A DNA stretch of 64,000 nt from Rheum nobile (GCA_027886185.1 WOAB01000563.1:4712001-4776000), one strand, 5' to 3'; numbered from the stretch's first letter, positions 11,883 to 23,446 are shown. Notes: generated by a model not told the origin, from the sequence alone. Numbers and translations are program-made.

Positions 11883-13942
11883 GAGGAAGCAAGGAAAGGC
11901 TCTTGGCACCTTGACAGTGCATGCTCAAGTCACATGACAGGGAACAGTGAATGGTTCACCTCTCTTCAGCCAGCCTCAGGGGCATCGATAACTTTTGGAA
12001 ACAAGAGTAAGGGTGAGGTTTGTGGTATCGGTATGGTAAGACTCTCTAAACACATCACTGTGAATAATGTGAATCTAGTGAATAATCTCAAGTTTGATCT
12101 ATTTAGTGTGGCTCAACTATGTCAAAACAGAAAAAATAGGGTAGTCTTTACCACTGATGATTGTCATGTTGAGTGTCTAAGTACAGGGAAAATCTTACTC
12201 AAAGGGATCTGCGACAACAACGTTTATAAGGTCGACCCTGCTTTCATCCCTGACAAGGACCTATGTCTGTCGTCTATTGCTGAGACGACAGACTTGTGGC
12301 ACAAACGCTTTGGACATGCTAGCCTTCAACTCCTCTCCAAACTTCATAGACAAGAGTTGGTGAATGGTCTTCCAAGGAGTTTCTGGGCCGAAGCCTTGAA
12401 TGTCGCGTGCTACGTTCTGAACAGGGCAATCATTCGTCCTCTTCTGAACAAAACTGCCTATGAGCTTCTGAAGGGAAGGAAACCTAATGTGTCTCATTTA
12501 CGCACATTTGGTTGCAAGTGCTTCATCCACAACAACGGGAAAGATTCTCTTGGGAAGTTTGATCCCAGAAGTGATGAAGGAACCTTTGTAGGATATTCTC
12601 AGCAAAGCAAAGCCTACAAAGTTTTCAACAAGAGAACCAGAAAGGTAGAGGAAAGTATTCATGTTGTTTTTGATGAATCTATCATGGCTGGTAACAATGT
12701 GCAGGAACAATCCGGTAGAGTTCCCTCCAATATCGAGCCATCCAAAGATGACTTCTTTCAGCTTGTAGAAAGCAGTGTCGGTGGTGAGACCTCTCAAGAT
12801 CAAGAAACTCAAAATGATCCCTCAACACCGAGAACTCCCAACTCCACAAACTCAGGGGACAATGAAGAGAATGCTAACCCTCCGGATACGTCTCAGGCAC
12901 CTCAGGGGGAACAGAGCCCAAGTCACGACACAGCGGAGCCCTCTGAGGACTGCCCTGCTGCTGAGGGAACGGGGGGAGTTTGCCCTAATGCTGATGGGAC
13001 AGGTGGTGAAAGCTCAAATGCTGGCAATGCTGATTCGGTGGAGTTCGACATCAACAAACTCCAAGTTCCAAACTACCAGCAAAAGTGGGCTCATCCAGTC
13101 AAACTGATCGTCACAGACTATAGAAAGGGAGCACCACAGAGCACTCGTTCTTCCCTACAAAATGTATGTGCTTTCAATGCCTTTCTTTCCTTGCAAGAAC
13201 CCAAAACTGTAGGAGAAGCATTGAAGGATCCTGACTGGATAAACGCCATGCAAGAAGAACTCCATCAGTTCGAAAGAAACAAGGTTTGGAGGTTAGTTCC
13301 CCGTCCAAGGAACAGAACAGTGATTGGAACCAAATGGGTGTTCAGGAACAAGCTGGATGATCAAGGTCAGGTCACAAGGAACAAAGCAAGGCTGGTGATG
13401 AAAGGCTACAATCAGCAGGAGGGCATCGACTATGATGAGACCTTTGCTCCAGTTGCCAGGTTAGAAGCAATAAGACTCTTAATTGCTTATTCTTCTTTCC
13501 ATGGATTCAAGCTACAACAGATGGATGTCAAGACCGCCTTCTTGAATGGGGTTCTCAAGGAGGAAGTATATGTGGAGCAAACACCCGGTTTTGAAGACAC
13601 CACTCAACCTGACCATGTCTACATTCTAGACAAAGCCTTGTATGGTCTCAAGCAAGCCCCGAGGGCCTGGTATGAAAGGCTCTCTCAGTTCCTTCTGACG
13701 CACGGATACGTTCGTGGAAAGGTCGACAAGACTTTGTTCCTTCTGAAGGAAGGGAAGCAAATTCTGGTGGTTCAGGTTTATGTGGATGATATCATCTTTG
13801 GATCCACTGATGATAAACTGGTTCAGAAATTCTCTAAGCTGATGGCCAGTGAATTCGAGATGAGCATGGTTGGAGAACTCAAGTTCTTCTTAGGTCTGCA
13901 AGTCTCTCAGGGGGATGAGGGAACTAAAGTGCACCAATAGAA
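11883..13942 (+). pseudogene. Copia Pol: protease, integrase remnant, reverse transcriptase
   Basis: Domains in order: aspartic protease (WHLDSACSSHMTG, about 11910-11945), gag-pre-integrase (LWHKRFGHASLQLLSKLH, about 12295-12350), then a jump from NGLPR straight to SFWAEALNVACYVLNR (about 12375). The zinc and catalytic DDE parts of integrase lying between these two motifs in relatives are missing. The integrase C-terminal region follows (FGCKCFIHN), then a serine/acid-rich linker and RT (GTKWVFRNKLD, MDVKTAFLNG, YVDDIIFGST, about 13200-13930). The frame stops at TAG 13938-13940, just before the insertion of element C. RNase H resumes at 24688. RT motifs look intact. Confidence 0.9.
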
Positions 13943-13959
13943 GTATCTCAGGGAGTGTG

Positions 13960-15154
13960 TGATGGGTGAGGATCGGGATGAAGCCTTCGGTGCGAGGAAG
14001 TCCACAAGAGCCAAAGGAGTTAGGCGAGACAACACCAAACCGGCAAGGGGAATCGTCTGTATTCAGATGGATGGTTCTGTCTGTTCCGGGCTCCGAATTG
14101 AGCGATTCCAAATCCCAGTGGTAGATCCGGAAGTCTATATGAAAGCTTCAACATTTGAGAGTGAACCGATCTAGGAATCAGAAGATATAGCGAATCTACT
14201 GAGGTGTCGCAGATGGTTTCCGCAAGGAACTTGGCTCCGGCGAGAGGAAGTTTGAGGGCAGATTGGAAGCACGTCTTGGGCTGGTTCTTTGTATGATCTT
14301 GGGGTGATTCAAGGGTGGTTTTGAGGGCAAGATTTGAGGTGGAGAGATAGGGTAAAAGTCGAAGGGATATGGACTTACAAGGGTTGGATATGACGCACCG
14401 CACCTTGTAAGAACTAGTGAAGAACTCGCCTTGGATATGACGCACCAAAGGAGGCCTTGCACGAAGGTTGATATGACTCACAACCTGGGATTTGAAGCTA
14501 TCTAGATGATGAAATTAAACCCTAAAAGGCTGCAGAAACTCCATTGAAAAAGAGAGTGAAAAAGACAAGGTCTTGGTTCAAGTTTTGCATAATGAAAACA
14601 AGGGCCGGCTACCCCCTTATAAACCCAACCCCTAATGCTCGAGTTTAACCATCACATAGACAATAAATAAGGTAGAAAATGTCATAAAGACCCACACAAA
14701 ATCGGCATTGAATGCCTCTTCAAAACAAGCCCCACATGGCTTAAGGAATCCTTGCACTTGACCCGGTTGTTGCACCAAGGCACACATGGCCTTCTCTTCC
14801 TTTTGGCTCGGCGCTCCCATGGTCATCAAGCCAGCTTGGAGTCCCTCTTGTAATGCTCGAGCCCGAGCCCGAGTGATTCGACCCGGAAGGACCCGAGTGC
14901 CGGCCTCCCTTGTGCCTACCATAGGTGTGCGGCACTTCCTTGCTTCCACGCCAATTTCATAGGCATTCTTGTGCTCCATATCTCCTAGAGGGCCAGTGGG
15001 ATCATCCCCCAAAATATGGCTCGGAGGGTTGTGAGAATTGTCGGGCCAACTTCCATGCCCTAGCTCGGATGCCCTAGGCGTGGCGGCGTCGGCGCTTGAG
15101 TCTTCATGGCTTGAATGGCTTGAGTCTTGTTCATGATGCGACGTAGTCACATCA
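13960..15154 (-). repeat. 3' LTR of element C
   Basis: 1195 bp, TGATGGGTGAGG...GTCACATCA on the plus strand. A TATA-like TTTATAAGG on the minus strand near 14617-14625 may be the promoter. Closely similar to the other LTR. Confidence 0.92.
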
Positions 15155-15170
15155 TCCTCCCCTCCTTCAA
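15155..15170 (-). promoter_or_regulatory. Polypurine tract of element C
   Basis: TCCTCCCCTCCTTCAAAAGG on the plus strand, that is AAGGAGGGGAGGA on the element strand, abutting the 3' LTR. Confidence 0.8.
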
Positions 15171-15212
15171 AAGGATTCGTCCTCGAATCTGAGTGCACTT
15201 CAAGAAATAGGT

Positions 15213-16943
15213 TTAGAGCACACAAAACTGCACAAAGAAAAACAAGGAAGTGTGGGACCAAGAAGTTCTTAGAGAATGAAGGACATGTGTACGTACACAT
15301 TTTAGATCTAGTGAATGCCCATGGAGGAATTTCCATGTACAAGTGTTGCCCAATTTCAGCCTAAAGATATGCTTAAGTATAGAACATGAAATGCATGTGA
15401 CATACTTGACAACAAATGCAAAGCATAGTACAAAATTTTTCTCATGCAACAAGAATTGTGAATGAGAACAATGATGCACACATGAATGCCTAGTTCTACT
15501 TGAAGTAACTGGATGGCACAAAGGCAAGGACTTGTACACATGATTATCAAGAACTAAAGGCATCCAACAAGTCATGATTTGACCAAGAGAACTATGGTGT
15601 ATGCATGAATATCTAGTTTCACCTACAAAAACATATTCATGAACTAGGGATTCTCTAACCCTTAAAAGGATTCGGTTTGATGCAAAGGGAAAAAAAATTA
15701 ACTGAGTAGAGTCAAGTGATACTCCCCTAGAATGAGCCTTGGATTGCACATCCTTCTTCCCATGGTCACAAGTGTTCTTGAGTTCAGAAGGCTTATCATC
15801 CTTGTCGTTAACCTCTTCTTGGAATAGGAACGGAAAACATGAAGGAACCATAGATGTTGCATCCATCCATGGAGTACCCAAAGAGTTGAGTGAACTACGG
15901 GCAATGATGGGTGGACGTTTGCCTTTCGTAGATAAAAGAGATGATTCTTCAACTTCCTCCTCCTTTTCTTTTGGCTTTAGCTCATCTTCAATGAGAAAAG
16001 AAGGCTGACATGATTCGGCTATAAGTGGAGGTTCTTCCTTCAACTCCCCATCACCAAAGGATGACTTCACAACTTGCAAGGGTTCAACACAAGGACTCCT
16101 AGGAACCATAGGTGTGGGTGGAGCGACTTGCCTCACTTCAGCTGGCCTTGAAAACTCAACATAGGAAGCTTGAACCTTTGGCTGAACTCTCATGGATTCA
16201 GTTTTGGCCATCCAATCCAAGCATTCATCCCCGTTGGAAGATCCTGCAAATGGTTGCACATGGAGCTTAACACCATGGTGTTGCTCCCTCCCTTGTGGCA
16301 TTTCTTCATGGTAGGCCGGGGGAACATGTCGTTGGAGAGGCATTGGAGGCCGCATAGGTACACAGACTTGAGGTCCCCTCATCGCCATTTGTGGAGGGAA
16401 AAGATTGGCGGTGGGCGTAGGTGTAACTTGAGATTGCCCATATGAGTCATAGCCTCCAACTCCATAACCTGGAAGGTTAGTAGCACCAATAGGGATATTA
16501 TTAGGAAATGAAGCAAACTCATTGAACATACTTACCCCCGAGGTTGCTATAAATGGTGGCGCTTCGTACGCCGCATATCCTCCTTGTGGCGCCAAAGACA
16601 CTCTCGGCGCATGAGAAGAGGACGCTTCCTCCCGGACTTGCACATGGTCCACATTATTAGTCGCGGACCCAATGAATTCTCTTGAAACTGGTGGCACAAC
16701 ATGGCCATGGCTTGGAGGACGGTTAACACTCAATTGTTGCAATTGCTCGGCGGTATCCTCTTGTTTGCGCTCCACACTTTCCAGCCGTGCATTAATAGCT
16801 AGCAAGGCTTGTTGATTGCCGAGCAAGACTTGTTGAATGTCTTGCAAGGTCACTTCCGGGGGTGGAGATACACGCCCTTGTGTAGATGTGTCAAGGTCCT
16901 TCCCGGCTCGGTGATCGTCCACCATCCTAGACAAAGCAAACAA
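15213..16943 (-). CDS. Gag-like protein of element C, pol missing
   Basis: 576-codon open frame on the minus strand. The N-terminal part (about residues 20-75) is a glutamine/leucine-rich helix (LQDIQQVLLGNQQALLAINA), probably coiled coil. Residues 75-215 are P/G/Y-rich and of low complexity. KLHVQPFAGSSNGDECLDWM (about 225-245) resembles the start of a Ty3/Gypsy capsid domain, which then breaks off. The rest is an acidic region (EDELKPKEKEEEVEESS) and a cysteine/histidine/serine-rich tail without recognised domains. I infer that deletion removed the capsid core and all of pol, joining gag to downstream sequence. Translation of the C-terminal 200 codons is doubtful. Confidence 0.55.
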   Translation of the reverse strand: MFALSRMVDDHRAGKDLDTSTQGRVSPPPEVTLQDIQQVLLGNQQALLAINARLESVERKQEDTAEQLQQLSVNRPPSHGHVVPPVSREFIGSATNNVDHVQVREEASSSHAPRVSLAPQGGYAAYEAPPFIATSGVSMFNEFASFPNNIPIGATNLPGYGVGGYDSYGQSQVTPTPTANLFPPQMAMRGPQVCVPMRPPMPLQRHVPPAYHEEMPQGREQHHGVKLHVQPFAGSSNGDECLDWMAKTESMRVQPKVQASYVEFSRPAEVRQVAPPTPMVPRSPCVEPLQVVKSSFGDGELKEEPPLIAESCQPSFLIEDELKPKEKEEEVEESSLLSTKGKRPPIIARSSLNSLGTPWMDATSMVPSCFPFLFQEEVNDKDDKPSELKNTCDHGKKDVQSKAHSRGVSLDSTQLIFFPFASNRILLRVRESLVHEYVFVGETRYSCIHHSSLGQIMTCWMPLVLDNHVYKSLPLCHPVTSSRTRHSCVHHCSHSQFLLHEKNFVLCFAFVVKYVTCISCSILKHIFRLKLGNTCTWKFLHGHSLDLKCVRTHVLHSLRTSWSHTSLFFFVQFCVL

Positions 16944-17861
16944 CCAAGCACCAAAAGCAACAACACAAAACCAAGCAAGATATAGTATACCAAGCCAAAC
17001 AAGATAGCCCCAAAACTAACCTAAAACTCAAATCACAACAAGATGCAAGTGAATGTAGGTCACGGCTAGGAAAGGGTTTGGCTAGGCGAACAAAGACTAG
17101 CTAGCTTGCCCGGACCTATGTCTAGGAAGCTACTAAGTACGCACTTGATTTTGAAAACTCTTTTTCACTTAAAAAAACTGAATTGGCACTTAGGTTGGCT
17201 CACTTTTTTCTATGGCCTCTCCTATTTAGGCCGGGTTTTTCTTGAGCACCTTCTTTTTTCAAGAGCAAACAACAAGCCGAATGAGCTCACTTTTTTTTTC
17301 TATGGTCTCTCCTGTTTAGACCGGGTTTTTCTTGAGCTTCTTTTTATTTTTAAAACAAGTAGAGACAAGCAAAGGCAAGTCACAATGAGCATGCAACAAA
17401 ACAAAACAAAACAAAGAGAATCAACCAAGGCAACCGTTCCCGTATCCTAAACACAAGACTAGGCAAGCATTACTAGTCAAGATTGCATAAACTGCAAGGG
17501 TGGTCCAGGGGATACAAGGCTCGGTTTATGGGCTCAAAATGTTCTGTTTTAATGTGTTTTAAAGCAGCCAAAGGTCAGTCACAAATGCACTAAATTCGGG
17601 CAAGTGAAAGTGCACAAGGAAACCGAACAATTCAATGCACAAGACCTTTCATCAAACCACAACTCCTAATCTTTTATGGCTGCATTAACCCTTCATCTCC
17701 ACTCAGAAATATGCAGAAATCGAACCCAAAAATTTGCAGAAAAACGTCCAAGAACAAGACACAATACGCATGGACAACAAGGCCAACAACAATTCGGCTA
17801 GAACTTCACTTGCACTATTGTAACTTGAAATTCTAATCCAAGTTTAGGACATACCTCGCGT
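16944..17861 (-). other. Untranslated leader of element C
   Basis: Between the primer site and the gag-like start. It contains an imperfect direct repeat (TCTATGG.CTCTCCT.TTTAG) at about 17210 and 17318 and T-rich runs. No supported gene. Confidence 0.6.
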
Positions 17862-17874
17862 GGCTCTGATACCA
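17862..17874 (-). promoter_or_regulatory. Primer-binding site of element C, tRNA-Met
   Basis: GGCTCTGATACCA on the plus strand is TGGTATCAGAGCC on the element strand, next to the LTR that begins at 17877. Confidence 0.93.
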
Positions 17875-19454
17875 CATGATGGGTGAGGATCGGGATGAAG
17901 CCTTCGGTGCGAGGAAGTCCACAAGAGCCAAAGGAGTTAGGCGAGACAACACCAAACCGGCAAGGGGAATCGTCTGTATTCATATGGATGGTTATCTCTG
18001 TTCCGGGCTCCGAATTGAGCGATTCCAAATCCCAGTGGTAGATCCGGAAGTCTATATGAAAGCCTCAACATTTGAGAGTGAACCGATCTAGGAATCAGAA
18101 GATATAGCGAATCTACTGAGGTGTCGCAGATGGTTTCCGCAAGGAACTTGGCTCCGGCGAGAGGAAGTTTGAGGGCAGATTGGAAGCACGTCTTGGGCTG
18201 GTTATTTGTATGATCTTGGGGTGATTCAAGGGTGGTTTTGAGGGCAAGATTTGAGGTGGAGAGATAGGGTAAAAGTCGAAGGGATATGGACTTACAAGGG
18301 TTGGATATGACGCACCGCACCTTGTAAGAACTAGTGAAGAACTCGCCTTGGATATGACGCACCAAAGGAGGCCTTGCACGAAGGTTGATATGACTCACAA
18401 CCTGGGATTTGAAGCTATCTAGATGATGAAATTAAACCCTAAAAGGCTGCAGAAACTCCATTGAAAAAGAGAGTGAAAAAGACAAGGTCTTGGTTCAAGT
18501 TTTGCATAATGAAAACAAGGGCCGGCTACTCCCTTATAAACCCAACCCCTAATGCTCGAGTTTAACCATCACATAGACAATAAATAAGGTAGAAAATTTC
18601 ATAAAGACCCACACAAAATCGGCATTGAATGCCTCTTCAAAACAAGCCCCACATGGCTTAAGGAATCCTTGCACTTGACCCGGTTGTTGCACCAAGGCAC
18701 ACATGGCCTTCTCTTCCTTTTGGCTCGGCGCTCCCATGGTCATCAAGCCAGCTTGGAGTCCCTCTTGTAATGCTCGAGCCCGAGCCCGAGTGATTCGACC
18801 CGGAAGGACCTGAGTGCCGGCCTCCCTTGTGCCTACCATAGGTGTGCGGCACTTCCTTGCTTCCACGCCAATTTCATAGGCATTCTTGTGCTCCATATCT
18901 CCTAGAGGGCCAGTGGGATCATCCCCCAAAAGATGGCTCGGAGGGTTGTGAGAATTATCGGGCCAACTTCCATACCCTAGCTCGGATGCCCTATGATGTG
19001 ACCATGGGTCACCTCAAAGACATGTCAAGATCGGTTCAATGAAGAGGAAGAAGCAACCGAGCTGCATGAATGTGACCATGGGTCACCTCAGTAAAAGTGC
19101 CGTATCTTCTGATTCCCAACTCCGATCACTCTCACATTTTGAGGCGTGAAACTAGACTTCAAGATCTATCTCTGGGAATTGGAATCACCCCATTCCGATC
19201 ACGGACCAGAGAGAACGAACCTTTCGAAGTTAGGCCAGAAACTGTCTCCGCGGAAGATGTTTGATTTGTGTTTTATTGTTATTTTCATTAATTAATTAGC
19301 TAGTTAGTTTCTAATTAGTGGCATACGTAGTGGCCTTAGTGGTTTAGCTACGTTAGTGGGTAGGTTAGTGGGTAGTTAATTAGTATTAATTTACAATTTA
19401 CGTATTGTTATTTGGCACCTATTTAAAGGTTGCCTACACTAGCGGAAAAAACCA

Positions 19455-19740
19455 TTTTAGAGGCGGGCCTTTTGACACTTATTGAGGCGTACACCGTTTG
19501 CCTCTACTGCGGGGGCTGCAACAAGTAAGGACCCTTTTTGAGGCGGGCAATATACGCTTCTAAAAGGACCTTATTGAGGCAGGCCTCCTAAGCCCGCCTC
19601 AACAAGTCCCTTACTTCGGCGCCAAAACGAGGGACTTGTTGAGGCGGGCCTATAAAGGCCCGCCTCAACAAGTGTTTTTTTTTTTTTTTTGGTGGGTGTC
19701 GGTTGTTGAGGCGGGCCTATTAAGGCCCGCCTCAACAAAT
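19455..19740. repeat. Left subterminal repeats of CACTA E
   Basis: GAGGCGGGCC-type motifs in both orientations, often as pairs separated by 5-15 bp (for example GAGGCGGGCCTATAAAGGCC and its complement). Presumed binding sites of a CACTA accessory protein. Confidence 0.8.
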
Positions 19741-19745
19741 GTGTT

Positions 19746-19850
19746 TTTAGCCCGGATCTGGGTAAGTCCGGGCTAAAAAGCATTGTGTTTGAACAAAAAA
19801 AACTGGACATTTTAGCCCGGATCTCTTCCACATCCGGGCTAAAAAGTCCA
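19746..19850. repeat. AGCCCGG inverted pairs inside CACTA E
   Basis: Two inverted pairs, TTTAGCCCGGATCT...CCGGGCTAAAAA, of the same motif that marks the subterminal zone of the other CACTA element (6380-7228). They lie directly inside E's own subterminal repeats, which suggests a chimeric end. Confidence 0.65.
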
Positions 19851-20192
19851 ATTTTTTGCAAAAAAAATCTGCAAAAAAATCCAATCACAGCGGTAAAAGA
19901 TGAGAATAAAGACTGCAAGCATGTGATGCATGTATGTAAATGTTAGAGACGCATAAAAGATGAGAATGAAAGGGAAAATCTACAAAGGTTTTTAGCACCA
20001 CTAGCATATAATTTAAGTGGGAGAAAAGCAAGTTATGAACTAAATATAGGTGTTGATCACTATATTCTTTCAAGGAAACCTTATATTGCCAGCTTATTTG
20101 ACCAAAAAGTCCATTTTATCTTCCCCGGATTAAAGAGAAAAGAGAAAGGATTATTTTTTCCCAAGGAACATGGACAAACAGGGAAACTTTAC

Positions 20193-21262
20193 CATATGAG
20201 AACTGAATTCCTTGTTTGATTGCAAATTCACAAGAAGCCACTTACCCTCAGAAGCAGCAGCAACTTTTGCCTGAAATTTGGAGTATATGTTCATTTTTTG
20301 TCCGGTAAAGCAATACTAGAATACTGATATAAGATATGATTTGTATGCAAAACCTTAATAAGTTAACATCTCACACTTGTATAAGAATCTATATACCTAT
20401 AGCACATACACTGATTAAAAGGAAATCTAGTACCTTTTCAAAGGACCCTTGGTACATCAAAGCAAATGGAGGCATGTACATAGCAGCAAGATTGTCTTGG
20501 GGTTTCTCTGCATTAGATGTACCACCTTGTTCTCCATCCCATACACCAGGCCGTCTCATTTCGTCATCAAAATTACGGAAAGCAACCACAGAACTTGATC
20601 CACTGGGTGCATAACCAGGCCTAGATGCTCTATGAGCAAGAGAAACACATAGTAAATAAGCAAAATTTAAGAGAACATAATTATTTTATTTGAAAGTGAA
20701 ATTAAGATTGTTTAATTAAAAAATACCAATTAGAGGAAAGTAAAAATAAAAAAGAAATAAAGGTAGTGCTCATTAAAAGATGTAGTGTCAGAAATTTACA
20801 TCAAGAAGTTAAACCACTATGATTATTTCACAAACTAAATCTTGTGATTAGGTCTATAAATTTGTAGAACTCTTGTCGTGAAGTCAGTGATGAAAATAGC
20901 ACTGGTGAACTTTCTACATCCAGCAAGGAGAATGTAAACCCATAAATATTTTTAAAAGGCTATCCTGAAGATATCAAAGAGTCAAAAATATGCATCTAAT
21001 TCTCAAATTATTTATTCCACTGCATGAGATTAACTTATATTGGTAAAGCATTCAACAAAGGTGCAGTGGCAAAGCATTCAACAATCCGATACCCCTCCTA
21101 TACTGTTGGCAAAACATTCAATAAGAGATCACGAAGTACAGAATATAGTCCAGCATAACTGTTCAAACCATTAAAACAAAGGACAAGAATAAAATCAGTG
21201 CATACCCATAGAGAGCTTCCCTTATCACAGGAAGAGGAGGGCGCACTTCATCTCCATTGATA
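20193..21262 (-). pseudogene. Captured PUX7-like (UBX/UAS domain) gene fragment
   Basis: Three exons on the minus strand with GT..AG borders. 21206-21262 encodes GDEVRPPLPVIREALYG. 20434-20629 encodes ASRPGYAP, FRNFDDEMRRPGVWDGEQGG and then AAMYMPPFALMYQGSFEK. 20193-20270 encodes AKVAAASEGKWLLVNLQSNK followed by EFSSHM. Splice phases join in frame. The sequence is recognisable as the linker and the start of the thioredoxin-like UAS domain of plant UBX proteins (PUX7/FAF-like), which act as Cdc48/p97 adaptors. The N-terminal UBA, the rest of UAS and the UBX domain are missing. Retained introns show capture from genomic DNA, not from mRNA. Confidence 0.8.
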
Positions 21263-22239
21263 AATGCACATATACAACATTTAAGTTTTCAGCTCTTCAA
21301 TACTGAAACACAAAAACTTGCAGCTCAGTAGATCACACTTCATGTTGATTCAAAAGAAGCACATTCAAACAGGCATATAAGCAGGTACTTGTCAGACCAA
21401 TTTACAAGCATACATGCAGCTCAGTAGATCGCTTTGTTTTCATACTCAAAACAGTCCAAAAAAATTGAAAACCATTATAAATTGAGAGAACTCCCATAAT
21501 TCCACGAGAAGCTCAAAAATAAGGCAACATACATAATACTTGAACTAAAATCAAACCAAAACGAAAAAACGAACAAAGCAGCGAAAACAGAACATGAGAT
21601 TTCGTAAATAAGTTAGCCCCAAATCTCTAATCCTATATTTCGTACAATACAATGGTTAATTGAGTTGATAACCCTAAATCCCTAGAAGGCTGCAATCATT
21701 AATTCACAACCCTAAAATTTGAAGCCCCAAATCCCTAAATTAAAAACACGACATTTCGCACATATTCAGGACCAAAATCCATTAGCGTTTGGACACAAAA
21801 TCTCAAAACAAAGCACGCTTACCGTGTTAGTGAAATCGGGAGGCGAGATGGGCGACAGGCCGAAAGCGACGAAGATGCAGAGGAAAAGATGTGATTTCGG
21901 CGAGAAGCTTCGGCTGGAATGCCGGGATTGGGCGAGAAGTGGAAGAGAATACCGTTTTGAGGGTGGAGGAGAGATCAGCGATGGAGGAGATGGGAGACAG
22001 AGCAAGAGTTATTGGAAAGGGAGTAGAAGTGTGTTCAATGTCGGTTAGTAAGAAAGGGGTCGCCGGTGGTCGGGGTGAGGGAGAGAGAGCGTGAGGAGGG
22101 AGTTCGGGGGAGAGATGGAGGCAAAGGAGGGTTAGGGCTGAGAGCTGGTATCGGGGCTGGGAGAAAAGAAAGAGAGGAGAGAGAGAAAGAAAAGAAAAGA
22201 AAAGAAAAGAGGGAGAGAGAAAGAAAAGCAAAGAGGAAA
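21263..22239 (-). other. Probable further captured sequence in CACTA E
   Basis: Between the recognised PUX exons and the right subterminal repeats. On the minus strand 22240-22060 is CT-rich like a plant 5' leader, and a donor-like GTAAGC stands at about 21824-21829. This could be the promoter and first exon of the captured gene, but no domain is recognisable. Confidence 0.4.
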
Positions 22240-22545
22240 AAAAAATTGTTGAGGTTGGCTTTAAGAGGCCGCCTCAACAAGCTTTAATTGAGACGGGCTA
22301 CTTGGCCCGCCTCAATTAGTTAGAATTAGAGGCGGGCCTTACCCTGGCCCGCCTCTAATACTTTAGCGGGAAATGTTTTTTCGGAAACTTGTTGAGGCGT
22401 ATATTAATTTGCCCGCCTCAAAAGATGTTTTTGAGGCGTATAAATTAATTATCCGCCTCAAAAACCAAGAAAAGTGATTTTCTAAGTCGTTGTTGAGGCA
22501 TTTTGAACTATGTACGCCTCTAAAAGGGAGCCTCAAAAAGGGTTT
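22240..22545. repeat. Right subterminal repeats of CACTA E
   Basis: GAGGCGGGCC / GGCCCGCCTC and shorter GAGGCGTA variants in both orientations, up to the terminus at 22557. Confidence 0.8.
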
Positions 22546-23023
22546 TTTCCACTAGTGCTAGCATTGTATTTGTAGACTTGAATTGGAGATTAATTTTAAA
22601 AAAAACGTGAGCATTTTGTTCATTTCAAGCCTCTTGGACGATGGATTCAAGGTGTGTGATATCCTTGAGTGTCTTAGTCTTGTTTCGGTGTTTCGTATCC
22701 GAAACTCCTTTGGTGTGTCATATCCGAAGGCGGTTGGGTATTCTTGGTGTGTCATATCCATGAGTGTTCAACCTCGTCTCAAGGTTCTTGGTGAGTTGCA
22801 TCCGAGAGTCGTGAGATACCTATCCCAAACTCTTCATGAACCTCGTTCAGGAGAGTTATATCCATTTCCTTTTGAGTCAAATCTCCATCAAGTTCTTGTT
22901 AGAGTCACAATGAAACACAACAAATGTCCTATTCTGAGAGTTTCGCCAAGAAGTTGTCAAATCAATGTCTTGGTGTACTTCGTCTTGTACTGTACGGATC
23001 TTGGCATGTGCGTACGCACAACA

Positions 23024-23446
23024 TTTGGTATCGAAGCCATCTCAAGGCGAGGGGATGTTCGTGTGCTCGGAGAGCGCGAGGAAGGCTTAACAGCCACGCC
23101 CGCACCAAAGGCAAAGGAAAACCGCGCCGCGGCATCTCAGGCTGCGACCGCGACCTCTCAGTAAAATCGTCATAACTTTCGTTTCCGTGATCCAATTGCT
23201 CTCAAATTTTGAGGACAGAAACTAGACTTCATTATCTAACTACTGTCTCCAGAATCATCCAATTTGGAGTTCGGAGCAAGGAGAACGACCCTTTTGAAGC
23301 CATGACGATTTTCTGGGAAGTTGATGTCGATTCTTGAAAACGTTGAAGATGCAAATCCTAGGTCCAAATGTCTACTTTCCCCTGAGTTCTTCGCAAGCAA
23401 AGCCAACGAAGATTCGAGGACGAATCTTTCTTAAAGGAGGGGAGGA
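23024..23446 (+). other. Interior of element D with primer site and purine tract
   Basis: TGGTATCGAAGCC at 23026-23038 is a tRNA-Met-type primer site with one change. AAAGGAGGGGAGGA at 23433-23446 is the purine tract. The roughly 390 bp between has no supported gene; the frame around 23040-23160 is GC-rich but resembles nothing known to me. Confidence 0.7.

Larger units (their letters stand above)
19437..22557. mobile_element. Non-autonomous CACTA element E carrying a host gene fragment (Pack-CACTA)
   Basis: 3121 bp with terminal inverted repeats CACTAGCGGAAAAAACC and GGTTTTTTCCACTAGTG and a 3-bp duplication CTA (19434-19436 and 22558-22560). Both subterminal zones are packed with GAGGCGGGCC / GGCCCGCCTC. 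There is no TNP2 or TNPA. The body holds exons of a PUX7-like gene on the minus strand, so the element captured host sequence. It must have been mobilised by a related full-length CACTA. Confidence 0.92.
18994..23023 (+). repeat. 5' LTR of element D, interrupted by CACTA E
   Basis: Left part 18994-19436, right part 22561-23023. A TATA-like CTATTTAAAGG lies at about 19419-19429, only a few bases from the insertion point at 19436/19437. The split therefore separates promoter from transcribed region. Confidence 0.88.

Noticed and set aside
11934..13940. 668-codon frame as a host gene
   Set aside because: Protease, integrase and RT motifs and the flanking LTRs show it is Copia pol.
17862..17874. 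Possible tRNA gene near GGCTCTGATACCA
   Set aside because: Only the 13-bp primer site is present; no cloverleaf.
22066..22287. Arginine/glutamate-rich frame at 22.1 kb
   Set aside because: Simple GA-rich sequence, probably the reverse of a CT-rich leader of the captured gene; no domain.
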